A stretch of 64,000 nt of DNA from Duganella sacchari (GCF_900143065.1 NZ_FRCX01000007.1:272349-336348), one strand, 5' to 3'; numbered from the stretch's first letter, positions 8,391 through 17,829 are shown. Program-made: numbers and translations. Notes: generated by a model from the sequence alone, not told the origin.

Positions 8391-10040
8391 ATGGAATTCT
8401 TTAAAAAACTGAAAATCGGTACGCAGTTGGCGCTCAGCTTCGGCACACTGACTGCACTCATGTTGATCATGGCGACCTTCGCCATCGTCCGCACCAACAG
8501 CATCACCAATGCGTTTCATGATGAGCAGCGGCTGATGGCGGAAAAGCTGGAGCCGCTGTACGCTGCGCGCGAAGCGCTGGCGCAGACTGGCCTGGCCGCA
8601 CGCAATGCCTACATCTTCAGCGACAACGCGCAGGCCGCGAAGGAGCTGACATTGCTGGACGAACAGCGCGCCACGTATCTGGCTGCGCTGGAGAAGATGA
8701 CACCTGCCTTCAAGGGCGACGCCAATTTCGACAAGGTTCGCGGCGGCCTGCTGAAAATGGCCGAAGAACTCAAACGTGTGCGCAAGATGCGCGAGTCGGG
8801 TGATCTGGAAGCCCTGTCGGCTTTCCTGACCAATGAATGCAGCCCACTGCGCCGCCAGATCGTGGCTGACATATCGGTCGTGCTGACGGCAGCGCAGAAC
8901 GAAACGCACACCGCCAGTGCTGGCGTGGACGCGCATGCGAATGATGCGTTCCTGTGGATCGTGCTGCAGGCGGTGCTGTCGCTGGTGGTCAGCGTGCTGA
9001 TCGCCTGGGTGAATACGCGACTGCTGCTCAAGCAGCTGGGCGGAGAGCCGGCGTATGCCACCGATATCGCCAACAAGATCGCTGAAGGCGATCTGTCGGT
9101 GTCGGTGGAAGTCAAGGCCAACGACAAAACCAGCCTGCTGCACGCAATTGCGGCGATGCGCGACAGCCTGTCGTCCATCGTCGGCCAGGTGCGCCAGGGG
9201 ACGAATCTGATCGCCACGGCGTCGTCGGAGATCGCCAGCGGTAACCGTGACCTGTCGCTGCGCACCGAGCATCAGTCGGAGTCGCTGGAGAAGGTGGCGA
9301 CGGCGATGGAAGAATTGACCGGCACCGTGCGCCAGAATGCCCACAACGCGATGCAGGCGAATACGCTGGCGCTGACGGCCTCCAATGTATCGGAGCAGGG
9401 CGGCCAGGTGATGGAGCAGGTGACGGTGACGATGGCGTCGATTAACGAGTCGTCGAAGAAGATTGTCGATATCATCTCGGTCATCGACGGTATCGCCTTC
9501 CAGACCAATATCCTGGCGCTGAACGCGGCGGTGGAAGCCGCACGCGCCGGCGAACAGGGCCGCGGCTTTGCGGTCGTAGCGACCGAAGTGCGCAACCTGG
9601 CGCAGCGCTCCGCAGCAGCGGCCAAGGAAATCAAGACGCTGATCGATGATTCGGTGGAGAAGGTCGGCACCGGTTCGGAACAGGTGCACAAGGCTGCGGA
9701 AACCATGCACGAAGTGGTGGGCAGCGTGAAGCGCGTTACCGAGATCATGGGCGAAATCAGCGGCGCCAGCATGGAGCAGACGGCTGGCATCGAGCAGGTC
9801 AACAATGCGATCGGCGAAATGGACAGCATGACGCAGCAGAATACCGCGCTGGTCGAGCAGGCTTCAGCGGCGGCGCAGGAGCTGCAGGACCAGGCCACCA
9901 GCCTGGCGCATGTGGTGGACGTATTCAAGCTGGAAGCGCATACCGCCAGCGTGACGGGACTGCGTGGCCGCAAGCCGCGTTACGCGCCGGGCGCTGCGTC
10001 GCATGGTGACGAGGAGATTCGCCGTATCGCCAACGGGTGA
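8391..10040 (+). CDS. Methyl-accepting chemotaxis protein
   Basis: The 549-residue receptor has a first transmembrane helix at about 11–33, a helical periplasmic ligand domain of the four-helix-bundle type (34–185), a second helix at about 186–206, a HAMP domain and a long cytoplasmic signalling coiled coil. The hairpin tip that contacts CheA/CheW is plain (IAFQTNILALNAAVEAARAG, about 365–385). Flanking regions contain the paired Glu/Gln-rich methylation helices. The C-terminus ends in RRIANG and has no NWETF-type CheR-docking pentapeptide. The ligand is unknown. A terminator-like hairpin sits in the leader and a Shine-Dalgarno GGGAAGAAG directly precedes the ATG. Confidence 0.95.
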   Translation: MEFFKKLKIGTQLALSFGTLTALMLIMATFAIVRTNSITNAFHDEQRLMAEKLEPLYAAREALAQTGLAARNAYIFSDNAQAAKELTLLDEQRATYLAALEKMTPAFKGDANFDKVRGGLLKMAEELKRVRKMRESGDLEALSAFLTNECSPLRRQIVADISVVLTAAQNETHTASAGVDAHANDAFLWIVLQAVLSLVVSVLIAWVNTRLLLKQLGGEPAYATDIANKIAEGDLSVSVEVKANDKTSLLHAIAAMRDSLSSIVGQVRQGTNLIATASSEIASGNRDLSLRTEHQSESLEKVATAMEELTGTVRQNAHNAMQANTLALTASNVSEQGGQVMEQVTVTMASINESSKKIVDIISVIDGIAFQTNILALNAAVEAARAGEQGRGFAVVATEVRNLAQRSAAAAKEIKTLIDDSVEKVGTGSEQVHKAAETMHEVVGSVKRVTEIMGEISGASMEQTAGIEQVNNAIGEMDSMTQQNTALVEQASAAAQELQDQATSLAHVVDVFKLEAHTASVTGLRGRKPRYAPGAASHGDEEIRRIANG

Positions 10041-10054
10041 TCGAGAATAATCGC

Positions 10055-10099
10055 TTGCTTGTAGCACGTTGCTCATTCCATAATTGAAAAATAATTATG
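10055..10099 (+). promoter_or_regulatory. Promoter of the DUF885 gene with overlapping inverted repeat
   Basis: TTGCTT (10055–10060) and CATAAT (10079–10084) are 18 bases apart. CATAATT (10079–10085) and AATTATG (10093–10099) form a perfect inverted repeat covering the -10 box, which could be an operator. GGGGAGGG near 10105 is the ribosome-binding site. Confidence 0.45.
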
Positions 10100-10118
10100 A
10101 CAATGGGGAGGGTGCTGC

Positions 10119-11939
10119 ATGAAGCGTGTTTTCAAATGGCTGGGTCTCGCACTGGTCACGGTAGTATTGGTTGTCGCGGCGTTAATCGCCCATACGATTT
10201 ACTTCAAGCCGTTGAAGCTGGACTGGTTCTACACCAAGGTGTTTGCCGCAGTTGCCATCGACAGCCCGGAAATGCTGTCGTCGATGCGTATTCTTCCGGG
10301 CTGGCTGGACTTCTACAGCAGCAAGCTGGATGACGCCTCTCCTGCCCACGAGCAGAAGGCGCTTGAGTTGGTGAAGAACAGCCTGGCCACCATCAAGCAA
10401 TATGATCGTGAGAAGCTGGACCGGGAAGGTCAGCTCTCTTACGACACGCTGGCCTACTACCTGCAAATCCAGGTGGATGGCGAAGCATTCAATAAATACG
10501 ATTTCCCGGTCAATCAGATGCAGGGCGTGCAAAGCGCGCTGCCGGACTTCATGGTGCAGGTGCACCAGGTCGAGAATAAAGCCGAAGCGGACGCCTACAT
10601 CACGCGTCTGAAACTCTTCCCCACCAAATTCAGCCAGTTGACGGACGCTTTGCGTGCGCGCGAATCGCTGGGCGTTATTCCTCCGCGCTTTACGGTGGAA
10701 AAGGTGCTGACGCAGATGAACGGCATGATTGCCGGCGCGCCGGAGCAGCATCCGCTGTACGTCACCTTCAAGGAAAAGCTGGAAAAGATTCCTGCCGCAG
10801 AAATGGATGCCGGTACGCGCACGCAGTTGCTGGCCGCCGTTGCTGCCGCCATCAAGGACCAGGTGTACCCGGCCTATCGCGGCTTGATCGGCTACTTCAC
10901 CGCATTGCAGCCTAAGGCCAAAGAGAACAATGGCGCCTGGGCGCTGCCGAATGGCGACGCATACTATGCATGGGCTGTGCGCATGCACACCACCACCAAC
11001 ATGACGCCACAGCAGGTGCATGAGCTGGGGCTCGCAGAAGTGGCGCGCGTGAGCGCGGAGATGGATGCCATCCTCAAGGCGCAGGGCCTGAGCGAAGGCA
11101 CCGTCGGTGCACGCGTGCAGCAGCTGGCGCGTTCGCCGGAGCAGCAGTATCCGAATACGCCGGAAGGCAAGAAGGCCATGCTGGCGCAGTACCAGGCCAT
11201 TCTGGATGAAGTGAACAAAGGTCTCGGCAGCGCCTTCGATATCCGTCCCCAGCTGGGCGTGAAGGTGGAGCAGGTGCCACCGTCGTCGGAAGCCACGGCA
11301 CCGGGTGCTTACTATATGCCAGGGGCGTTTGACGGCTCGCGTCCGGGTGTGTTTTACGCGAATATGCGCAACCCGGGCGATACGCCGAAGTTCGCAATGC
11401 GCACGTTGGCTTATCACGAAGGTATTCCCGGCCACCACTTCCAGGTGTCGATCGCGCAGGAGATGCAGGGCGTGCCGTTCTTCCGCCGCGTGCTGCCGTT
11501 CACCGCGTATCAGGAAGGCTGGGCACTGTATGCGGAGCGCCTGGCGTATGAGATGGGCTTCCAGAAAAATCCGCTGGATAACCTGGGCCGTCTGCGCGAT
11601 GAGATGATGCGCGCGACGCGCCTGGTGGTGGATTCCGGCATCCACTACAAGCACTGGACGCGGGAGCAGGCCATCACCTACATGATGGATAACACCGGCA
11701 TGGCGGAAGGCGATGTGACGGCGGAAGTTGAGCGCTACTTCGTCAATCCGGGCCAGGCGCTGGCGTACAAGGTCGGCATGCTGAAGATCCTCGCTCTGCG
11801 TGAACATGCGAAGCAGGAGCTGGGCGACAAGTTCGACCTGAAGCAATTCCATAACGAGGTGTTGTCGCACGGCGCGCTGCCACTGTCGGTACTGGAGCGC
11901 GTCATTAACGACTGGATCGCGAAGCGCAAGCAGGCATGA
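10119..11939 (+). CDS. DUF885 family secreted metallohydrolase/peptidase-like protein
   Basis: The 606-residue protein has an N-terminal signal/anchor helix (about 7–25) and a body matching DUF885. The family's diagnostic motif HEGIPGHH (His433 to His440) and the downstream YQEGWALYAE are present and resemble the metal-binding elements of M3/M2-like gluzincin peptidases. The likely location is the periplasm or outer face of the inner membrane. The substrate is not known. The stop overlaps the next ATG by ATGA, so it is coupled to the glycosyltransferase gene. Confidence 0.9.
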   Translation: MKRVFKWLGLALVTVVLVVAALIAHTIYFKPLKLDWFYTKVFAAVAIDSPEMLSSMRILPGWLDFYSSKLDDASPAHEQKALELVKNSLATIKQYDREKLDREGQLSYDTLAYYLQIQVDGEAFNKYDFPVNQMQGVQSALPDFMVQVHQVENKAEADAYITRLKLFPTKFSQLTDALRARESLGVIPPRFTVEKVLTQMNGMIAGAPEQHPLYVTFKEKLEKIPAAEMDAGTRTQLLAAVAAAIKDQVYPAYRGLIGYFTALQPKAKENNGAWALPNGDAYYAWAVRMHTTTNMTPQQVHELGLAEVARVSAEMDAILKAQGLSEGTVGARVQQLARSPEQQYPNTPEGKKAMLAQYQAILDEVNKGLGSAFDIRPQLGVKVEQVPPSSEATAPGAYYMPGAFDGSRPGVFYANMRNPGDTPKFAMRTLAYHEGIPGHHFQVSIAQEMQGVPFFRRVLPFTAYQEGWALYAERLAYEMGFQKNPLDNLGRLRDEMMRATRLVVDSGIHYKHWTREQAITYMMDNTGMAEGDVTAEVERYFVNPGQALAYKVGMLKILALREHAKQELGDKFDLKQFHNEVLSHGALPLSVLERVINDWIAKRKQA

Positions 11940-13192
11940 AGATAGGATTGCAGACCTGGGGCAGCCATGGCGATATTCGTCCCATGCTGGCGCTGGCGGA
12001 AGGCTTGCAGCTGGCCGGGCATGACGTCACTCTGCTCATCACTTGCGTGGACAGCGATGCCTATGCTGGTGTGACGTCGGCTGCGGGCGTGCGCATCCGC
12101 GTGCTGGCGTCGCCGGTGATTACGGCGGAGCAGGGGGCGGAGATAGGCTGGTCCATCGTCAACTCGCGCGATCCCTTGAAGCAGATGGCGTTGATACTGC
12201 GGCGCTGCTTTGGCCCGGCCGAAGATGAGATGTTCGCGGCGGCGCAGCAGCTGGCAGCGGAATCGGATGTGCTGGTGGGGCACTACTTCATGCACCCGTT
12301 GCAGATCGCTGCGGAACATGCAGGCAAGCCGTATGTGAGTGTGCTGCTATCTCATGCGGCGATCCCCAGCGCTTACAGCCATCCGCTTGGTTTGCCTCGG
12401 ATTTTCAATGGCTTCCTGTGGTGGCTCACGCGTAGGCTGCTGCACCGGACGCTCAAGCCGTATGTGAACCGGTTGCGCGCGCAACTGGGTATGGCGCCCG
12501 CCAGGGACATTGTCAGCGAGGTGTGGCTGTCGCCGTACCTGACGCTGGTCGGCGTCAGCCCGCAAATTTGCGAGCGACAGCCGGACTGGCCGGATGCGGT
12601 GCAGGTCTGCGGCTTTCTCGATATGCCCAATATGCAGCTGGAAGGCCGGTTGACGGAGTTATTAAGCGCCTTCCTGGCCGCAGGCGAGGCGCCTGTCTAC
12701 ATGACGCTTGGCAGCTGGATGCCGTCGGATATCGGCAACCAGACCGATACGCTGCGCATGCTGACGCAGGCTGCACGGCTGGCAGGCTGCCGCGCTGTGA
12801 TCCAGGCATCGAGCTGGGAGGCATGCGGCTTCCTTTCCGATGACCAGATCATGTATGTGTCAGCTTCGCCGCATCACCTGATTTTTCCGCGTTGTGCGGC
12901 GGTGGTCCACCATGGCGGTGCGGGCACTACCCAGTCGACGACACTGGCGGGGCGGCCTTCCATCGTCATCGCACATATCAGTGAGCAGGAACATTGGGCC
13001 AATGAGCTGCGTCGTATCGGTGTCGCAGGCAAGCTGACGACGCGCCGCAGCGTCACCGCAAAACAGCTCGCTGACCGTATCCGCCATGTGCGCGCGCATC
13101 CTGAGCTGGCCGAAAACGCACAAGCCATCGCAACGGCAATGGCGCAAGAGCATGGCGTTGCGAGAGCGGTTGAATTGATCACTCGACGATGA
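11936..13192 (+). CDS. GT1/UGT-family glycosyltransferase
   Basis: The 418-residue product has the two-domain GT-B fold. The N-terminal MKIGLQTWGSHGDIRPMLAL is typical of UDP-glucuronosyl/sterol-glucosyl and macrolide glycosyltransferases. The C-terminal donor site contains HHGGAGTTQSTTLAGRPSIV, the GT1 signature, followed by the EQEHWANEL segment. It probably transfers a sugar from a nucleotide-sugar to a lipid or small hydrophobic acceptor, but the acceptor is unknown. It overlaps the DUF885 gene by four bases and is the last gene of that operon. Confidence 0.9.
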   Translation: MKIGLQTWGSHGDIRPMLALAEGLQLAGHDVTLLITCVDSDAYAGVTSAAGVRIRVLASPVITAEQGAEIGWSIVNSRDPLKQMALILRRCFGPAEDEMFAAAQQLAAESDVLVGHYFMHPLQIAAEHAGKPYVSVLLSHAAIPSAYSHPLGLPRIFNGFLWWLTRRLLHRTLKPYVNRLRAQLGMAPARDIVSEVWLSPYLTLVGVSPQICERQPDWPDAVQVCGFLDMPNMQLEGRLTELLSAFLAAGEAPVYMTLGSWMPSDIGNQTDTLRMLTQAARLAGCRAVIQASSWEACGFLSDDQIMYVSASPHHLIFPRCAAVVHHGGAGTTQSTTLAGRPSIVIAHISEQEHWANELRRIGVAGKLTTRRSVTAKQLADRIRHVRAHPELAENAQAIATAMAQEHGVARAVELITRR

Positions 13193-13226
13193 GTGGCGCT
13201 ATCACATTTTATCAATCGGGCCGTTT

Positions 13227-13640
13227 ATGAAAATACCTTTTATATTTGCCGGGCTTCTGCTGGTTAGCGTGAATGCCGCTGCCGACTGGACCAAGCTGAC
13301 CACCCACCCTGGGCAGGTGGAGTATGTGGACTTTTCTACTGTGCGAACGGATGGCGCGTTGAAGCAGATCTGGCAGCTTCAGGATTTTGAGACAGAAAAA
13401 TGCATCGGCGCCGCTTGCTACCGCTCGATCAAATCCCTGCACCAATATGACTGCAAGCACGAAACCAGCCGTATCAAGTATGTGGTCTTTTATGCCGAGG
13501 CGATGGGGCAGGGGCGGGATCTGAAGACGCTCAATGAGCGCGAACTTGGTAGTGATGGCGAGTTCGCGCCAGTCGTCCCCGGCACGCAGGGATATTACGA
13601 GTTCCAGGGCATCTGCGGCACCGAGCAGAAAAAGAAATAG
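13227..13640 (+). CDS. Small secreted protein, surface-adhesin E-like
   Basis: A 137-residue protein with a clear signal peptide (cleavage near NAAA, residue 19). The mature part follows the pattern of the adhesin E family (PF16747-like): a YVDFSTV strand, a VW/IWQLQDF strand, a YRSIKSLHQYDC segment and a later YYEFQGIC strand. Cys residues near 52, 57, 69 and 131 could form disulfides. Members in beta- and gammaproteobacteria are often single secreted proteins of unknown role. The name is a family resemblance, not proof of adhesion. Confidence 0.75.
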   Translation: MKIPFIFAGLLLVSVNAAADWTKLTTHPGQVEYVDFSTVRTDGALKQIWQLQDFETEKCIGAACYRSIKSLHQYDCKHETSRIKYVVFYAEAMGQGRDLKTLNERELGSDGEFAPVVPGTQGYYEFQGICGTEQKKK

Positions 13641-13684
13641 CAAGCACCGGGCAGGTTTATAAAATTGAGATGGGCGAGAGAGTG

Positions 13685-14752
13685 ATGAGACATCGGCTCT
13701 GTATTGGCATTTCTTTGTTTGTATTGGCGCTCCACGGGAGCGCCTGGGCTGCGGAGGACTATCTGCAGAATTGTCCGTTGAAGAAGGGCGACCAGCTCTC
13801 TGCGATCAAGGACTTTTACAAAATCAGCGCAGAACCGAAGGCGCTGGAAAAACCTTCGCCAGGAAATTCCAGCTATGCGTACACCTTTCTGGAATACGGC
13901 GTCGTGCTGTACCTCGATGAGAACAAACGCGTCCAGGCGCTGCGCTTTGAACGACCGTTTGCAGGGCATGTTGATGGCGTTGCGGTTGGCGACGATAAAT
14001 CGCTGCTCACCAACGAGCCGGTTAAAAAAGTGGCCGGCTTCGCCGATGCCGAAGTGATAGAAGCCAGAGCGAAGCACAAACGCGAGATTATCGACGGCTT
14101 GCCAAATCCCGCCCCCAGGGAGCAGGTACTTAAAGCCTTTGCGGCGATTGAGGAGTTGAATGCGCAGCCTTTCAGTGCAAGTAGCGGCTGGATTTACAAA
14201 AGTTATGATGGCGCGATGGTGCGCTATGACATAGGCTCGATCAGCAACCGGGTGCAGACCATCCTGACGGAGCGGGGAACCGCGCCGCAGGGGGCAAAGG
14301 TTGGCAGCTTGACGCAGCAGTCGTTGCAGGAATTTTTCCATCATGGCGACCAGCTGTACAACGCCAGCAAGCTGGATGAGTACATGGTCCGCTTTGCGGA
14401 AAATTATACGATCAAGGTGAACGACAAGTTGATCACCCAAGGCAAACGCGCGCGCCAGCAGGAAGTGTTTGAAATTTTCTACAAGGAGTATCCGCATCTG
14501 GCGGAGACCGTGGTGCATTCGGCGGCGATTGCAGATGATGGACAAAGCGCCATCGTCAAGCTGACCGAGACAGACCGCTATCGCAAACGTATCGGCGGCA
14601 TTGGCACCATCCTGCAGGAGAAGCGGCCGATGGAGCATAACTTCGCCGTGATCGACGACGCTACGGTGCGGCTTGCACTGGTAGGTGGCGTCATCAAAAT
14701 TGCGCGCATGGATATTGATAAGCGCGAGATCACTGAAAACGCAGGAAAGTGA
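13685..14752 (+). CDS. Secreted protein of unknown function with C-terminal NTF2-like region
   Basis: The 355-residue product starts at ATG 13685, which has the GAGAGA ribosome-binding site; an ATG at 13670 would add five residues before the signal peptide (MRHRLCIGISLFVLALHGS). The middle part is unrecognised. The last 130 residues (SLQEFFHHGDQLYNASKLDE onward) look like an NTF2/SnoaL-type alpha-beta fold. It follows the adhesin E-like gene by 44 bases and may be co-transcribed. GC content is somewhat lower than in surrounding housekeeping genes. Confidence 0.7.
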   Translation: MRHRLCIGISLFVLALHGSAWAAEDYLQNCPLKKGDQLSAIKDFYKISAEPKALEKPSPGNSSYAYTFLEYGVVLYLDENKRVQALRFERPFAGHVDGVAVGDDKSLLTNEPVKKVAGFADAEVIEARAKHKREIIDGLPNPAPREQVLKAFAAIEELNAQPFSASSGWIYKSYDGAMVRYDIGSISNRVQTILTERGTAPQGAKVGSLTQQSLQEFFHHGDQLYNASKLDEYMVRFAENYTIKVNDKLITQGKRARQQEVFEIFYKEYPHLAETVVHSAAIADDGQSAIVKLTETDRYRKRIGGIGTILQEKRPMEHNFAVIDDATVRLALVGGVIKIARMDIDKREITENAGK

Positions 14753-14783
14753 AACCACGGTGGCATCAGGATGGAGGCGGGCA

Positions 14784-14970
14784 ATGACGTTTGACTGGCA
14801 TGGCGGAGAGATCACGCGCACGACGGAAATCGACGCCGGCTACAGGAATACGCAAAACGTCCGGCGCTTTCTTTCTCAACAGTGCGGACCAGATTTCAAG
14901 TTTGACCGAGAATTCATGGCGTGGATACGAGCTGGCGGATGAATGGCTACGCCGTCGGCCCCCCGCGTGA
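14784..14970 (+). pseudogene. DUF6434-like small protein, C-terminus frameshifted by an apparent short deletion
   Basis: From ATG 14784 (with GGAGG upstream) the reading frame gives 52 residues ending at 14942: it begins MTFDWHGGEITRTTEIDAGY and continues NTQNVRRF and FKFDREFMAWIRAGG. This resembles DUF6434 domains, which normally continue for about 15 more residues to a DEW motif. The missing end, ELADEWLRRRPPA, is present just downstream in the other frame, ending at 14970. The bases AGCTGG at the junction serve both frames, as expected if a deletion between two short repeats removed the intervening codons. The 52-residue product may still be made; the family assignment is from memory. Confidence 0.55.
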
Positions 14971-15085
14971 CAAACTGCGTATTTTCAATAATGCGTATAT
15001 GTTAACCTCGTCACACTGACGGTCTGCATTTACGGTGTTTGGCCGAGTGATGATGAATGAACGGCAGAAGAGACGAGGTCTATCG

Positions 15086-15982
15086 ATGCAGAACAGGTAT
15101 ATCTGGACTGGGCTGGCGCTTATTCTTGGTATCGGCGTAATCAGCTGGAATGCGATGGCACCGGCTCCGGCTGTGCAAAGTGCTGGTGCGCCGCCGCGGC
15201 GCCCGGTGCTTGCAGCGTTCCCCGCCATGGTGCCGCGTCAGTCCGCTCCCCCAACGGCGGAAGATGCGCCGCTTGGTATGCAGGTAGACCAGCTGATTGC
15301 CACGCACGATCCTGACGATGCCTATACGGCCTACTGGCTTATTGCCAACTGCGAGATTTTCAACCGCGATCACGACCGGATGATCTACGATCTGGAGGAA
15401 GTCACGCAGAAGCGCAATATGATTCCCTATCGGGGCATGAACGACAGCGAGAAACAGCACGATACCAAACTGTGTGCTGGCATGAATGAACGCATGCGTG
15501 TGTCGCGCTTCGATTACCTCGCGATTGCCGTCAAGGCTGGCGTTAGCGGCGCGGCGATACAGATGGCTGCGGAAGGACCGTTTGGCGACCATTCGGCGCT
15601 GAAGACGCGGCCTGATGACCCGCTTGTGAAAGAATGGAAGGCGAACGTACTGGACCAGCTGTCCAAGGAAGCGGACAGCGGCGACCTGTCGACCCTCAAT
15701 TATCTCTGGGTGCAAACCTTGACAGGCGATGAGCTGATTGCCAAAGATCCGGCACTGGCCTACCGGTATGCGGTGGCACAGGGCTTCATCTACGGTGAAA
15801 TTAATGGACCCGAAGCGCTTGAGGCGACCATGTACGCGCCGGAAGGGCAGCTCATGAAAACAGTGGTCGATCTCAGCGCCGAGCAGCGCAGCGCCGAACG
15901 CGCCGCGGCACAACGCATCGCGGACAATGCGCGCGAACGGCACCGGCATGCCGAGAACGCCGCACGACCGGCTGCCGGTTAG
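15086..15982 (+). CDS. Hypothetical protein with one N-terminal membrane helix
   Basis: The product of 298 residues (start at 15086, preceded by AGACGAGG) has one membrane helix or uncleaved signal near residues 7–25, a Pro/Ala-rich linker and a helical, charged periplasmic domain. Cys residues in ANCEIFNRDH and TKLCAGMNE could form a disulfide. The C-terminus is an Arg/Ala-rich helix. Alternative starts exist at 15035, 15050 and 15053. I do not recognise the family. It has no close operon partner. Confidence 0.65.
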   Translation: MQNRYIWTGLALILGIGVISWNAMAPAPAVQSAGAPPRRPVLAAFPAMVPRQSAPPTAEDAPLGMQVDQLIATHDPDDAYTAYWLIANCEIFNRDHDRMIYDLEEVTQKRNMIPYRGMNDSEKQHDTKLCAGMNERMRVSRFDYLAIAVKAGVSGAAIQMAAEGPFGDHSALKTRPDDPLVKEWKANVLDQLSKEADSGDLSTLNYLWVQTLTGDELIAKDPALAYRYAVAQGFIYGEINGPEALEATMYAPEGQLMKTVVDLSAEQRSAERAAAQRIADNARERHRHAENAARPAAG

Positions 15983-16110
15983 CGCAGGCGATTTATTGAC
16001 AGTGAGTTGAGCGCCATGTCATTTGGCAGCGCAAATCTGGTTGTGTGCATCCCCGGCGAACCCGGGGCGCTGCGCTATCATATGAAGTTCGCCCCCACAG
16101 ATGTCTTTCA

Positions 16111-16443
16111 ATGATAGATTTCCTTCGACTCTCGACCTTGTTCCTGGTGACGGCGCTTGCTGAAATCGTCGGCTGTTACTTGCCCTGGCTGGTGCTCAAG
16201 CAGGGGCGCCCGGTCTGGTTGCTGCTGCCTGCCGCAGTGGCGCTGGCGTTGTTTGCCTGGCTATTGACGCTGCATCCTACTGCTGCGGGGCGCACCTATG
16301 CGGCATACGGCGGCGCTTACATTTGCGTCGCGCTGCTGTGGCTGCGGTTTGTGGATGGCGTGGCATTGAGCCGTTTTGATGCGATCGGCGCCGTGCTGGC
16401 GCTGGCGGGGATGGCAGTGATCGCACTGCAGCCCTCGCAGTGA
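16111..16443 (+). CDS. YnfA/UPF0060 family small membrane protein
   Basis: The product is 110 residues with four predicted membrane helices and the family pattern ALAEIVGCYLPWLVLKQGRP, GRTYAAYGGAYI and WLRFVDG. UPF0060 proteins are small inner-membrane proteins related to small multidrug-resistance exporters; their substrate is uncertain. ATG 16111 gives the standard length; an upstream in-frame start at 16045 would add 22 residues not typical of the family. The stop abuts the stop of the convergent anti-sigma gene with no gap. Confidence 0.93.
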   Translation: MIDFLRLSTLFLVTALAEIVGCYLPWLVLKQGRPVWLLLPAAVALALFAWLLTLHPTAAGRTYAAYGGAYICVALLWLRFVDGVALSRFDAIGAVLALAGMAVIALQPSQ

Positions 16444-17217
16444 TTACATTGGCCCCGCCGCCTTGGCGCGCAGCTCGCGCGCAAAATCGGCCAGCTCCTG
16501 CGGATTGAGGTCGGAGACGGCGTAGAACATCATGCCCTCCTGCGCCCAGCGCAGCACCTGGAAACCCTGGCGCTGGCCTTGTCGCGTGCCGTGCGGCGCC
16601 GATGGCCATACATAGACGTTGATGATGTGCTGGCGATGGCGGTACACCAGGGCTGCCACTGGTCGCTGCTGAACGTAATCCAGCCGTCCGCCGATCAAGG
16701 GATAGCCTTCTGCCCCCAGGTCGTGCACCGGCGGTGAGAAGTCCAGCTTCCCCGCGAACCACGGTTTGACGGTGTGCTGGTCGGTGGACGCGACGTCGGC
16801 GAGATGGTTGGGCATCAATGCGCGGAAGTGGCTGCCCACCAGCTCTTGTTCCACCAGCGTGTCGGCCGATGGCTGATTCAGGTACAGCGACAAGGTGACG
16901 GCAAAGGCGGTGCTGGCCATGGTTGCCATGCCCAGATTGATCCACGCCCACGACCAGGTCTTCTGCCGCTTTGCTGGACGAGGCGGCGTGGGGCGCTGCG
17001 CTGCCAACGCGGCCTGGATGCGATGGCGCAGATGTGGTGGCGCCTGGTGCTGGCTGGCTTGCGCGGCGATGCGGCCTTGCAGCGCTTCCAGTTCGGTCAT
17101 TGCGGCACGGCAGCCGCCGCAATCGTCAAGATGCTCCTGCAGGCGCAATGCAGCGCTGGCGTCCAGTTCAGCGTCCAGGTAAGCCGACATCAGTTCCTGC
17201 GTTTGTTGGCAATTCAT
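16444..17217 (-). CDS. Membrane anti-sigma factor with zinc-binding ZAS domain
   Basis: The 257-residue protein carries an N-terminal HxxxCxxC zinc anti-sigma motif (His29, Cys33, Cys36, with Cys3 as the probable fourth ligand), one membrane helix at about 88–108 and a periplasmic domain containing YPLIGGRLDYV. It starts one base after the sigma-factor stop and should hold that sigma factor at the membrane until a signal, possibly redox or metal given the ZAS motif and the neighbouring cupredoxin, releases it. Confidence 0.92.
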   Translation of the reverse strand: MNCQQTQELMSAYLDAELDASAALRLQEHLDDCGGCRAAMTELEALQGRIAAQASQHQAPPHLRHRIQAALAAQRPTPPRPAKRQKTWSWAWINLGMATMASTAFAVTLSLYLNQPSADTLVEQELVGSHFRALMPNHLADVASTDQHTVKPWFAGKLDFSPPVHDLGAEGYPLIGGRLDYVQQRPVAALVYRHRQHIINVYVWPSAPHGTRQGQRQGFQVLRWAQEGMMFYAVSDLNPQELADFARELRAKAAGPM

Positions 17218-17218
17218 T

Positions 17219-17749
17219 TCATTCTCCCGCCACATCAGGCTTCAGGTATGACAGCAGCATCTGGCGCGCGCGGGCCAGACGCGACATCACGGTGCCGATG
17301 GGGGCATCGGTCACTTCGGCGATCTGCTTGTATGACAGTTCGTCCATTTCTTTCAGCACCAGCACTTCGCGAAAAGCGGTCGGCAGGCGCGCCAGTGCGG
17401 CGTTGAGCGTGCGGCCGGCATCGTGGCTGGCGAAGATGTCGGCCGGGTCGCCACCATTTTCCTGATCGTGCAGGGACTCGTCGAAACTGACATCGCCGCG
17501 TTCGGCCTGGCCGTCGCGTAGGGCGGTGTAGTAGGTGTGGCGCACGATGGTCAGCAGCCATGCGCGCGCGTCGCCACCGCGGAATCCACCGGCAAAGCGG
17601 AATGCACGCAGGTAGGCGTTCTGCACCAGGTCATCCGCATCGTGTTCGTTGCGGGTCAGCCAGCGCGCCAGGTTGTAGGCCGCATCCAGATGGGGCATCG
17701 CCAGCGCTTCGAAGCGGGCAGTGTCGTCGTCGTCCAAATACTTGTCCAT
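17219..17749 (-). CDS. ECF-type RNA polymerase sigma factor (module 1)
   Basis: The 176-residue protein has sigma region 2 (ARWLTRNEHDADDLVQNAYL, about 28–47) and region 4 (LSYKQIAEVTDAPIGTVMSR, about 138–157), with no region 1 or 3, as in group IV sigma factors. It is co-transcribed with the downstream anti-sigma gene. Upstream at 17767–17796 lies GGGAATA-N17-GTCTTC, which matches the divergent promoter at 17830–17859 and suggests autoregulation and direct control of the phosphoesterase/cupredoxin genes. Confidence 0.95.
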   Translation of the reverse strand: MDKYLDDDDTARFEALAMPHLDAAYNLARWLTRNEHDADDLVQNAYLRAFRFAGGFRGGDARAWLLTIVRHTYYTALRDGQAERGDVSFDESLHDQENGGDPADIFASHDAGRTLNAALARLPTAFREVLVLKEMDELSYKQIAEVTDAPIGTVMSRLARARQMLLSYLKPDVAGE

Positions 17750-17766
17750 GTAGTGGTCCAGTGAAT

Positions 17767-17796
17767 GAAGACTCGGCCAGCCACGGTTTTATTCCC
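17767..17796 (-). promoter_or_regulatory. Candidate ECF-dependent promoter of the sigma/anti-sigma operon
   Basis: On the minus strand GGGAATA (17796–17790) is followed after exactly 17 bases by GTCTTC (17772–17767), about 18 bases before the sigma-factor ATG. The same -35-like heptamer and spacing occur in the divergent promoter. Confidence 0.5.
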
Positions 17797-17829
17797 GGTT
17801 TGCGCGCAAAAAAATAAATAAATTTATTT

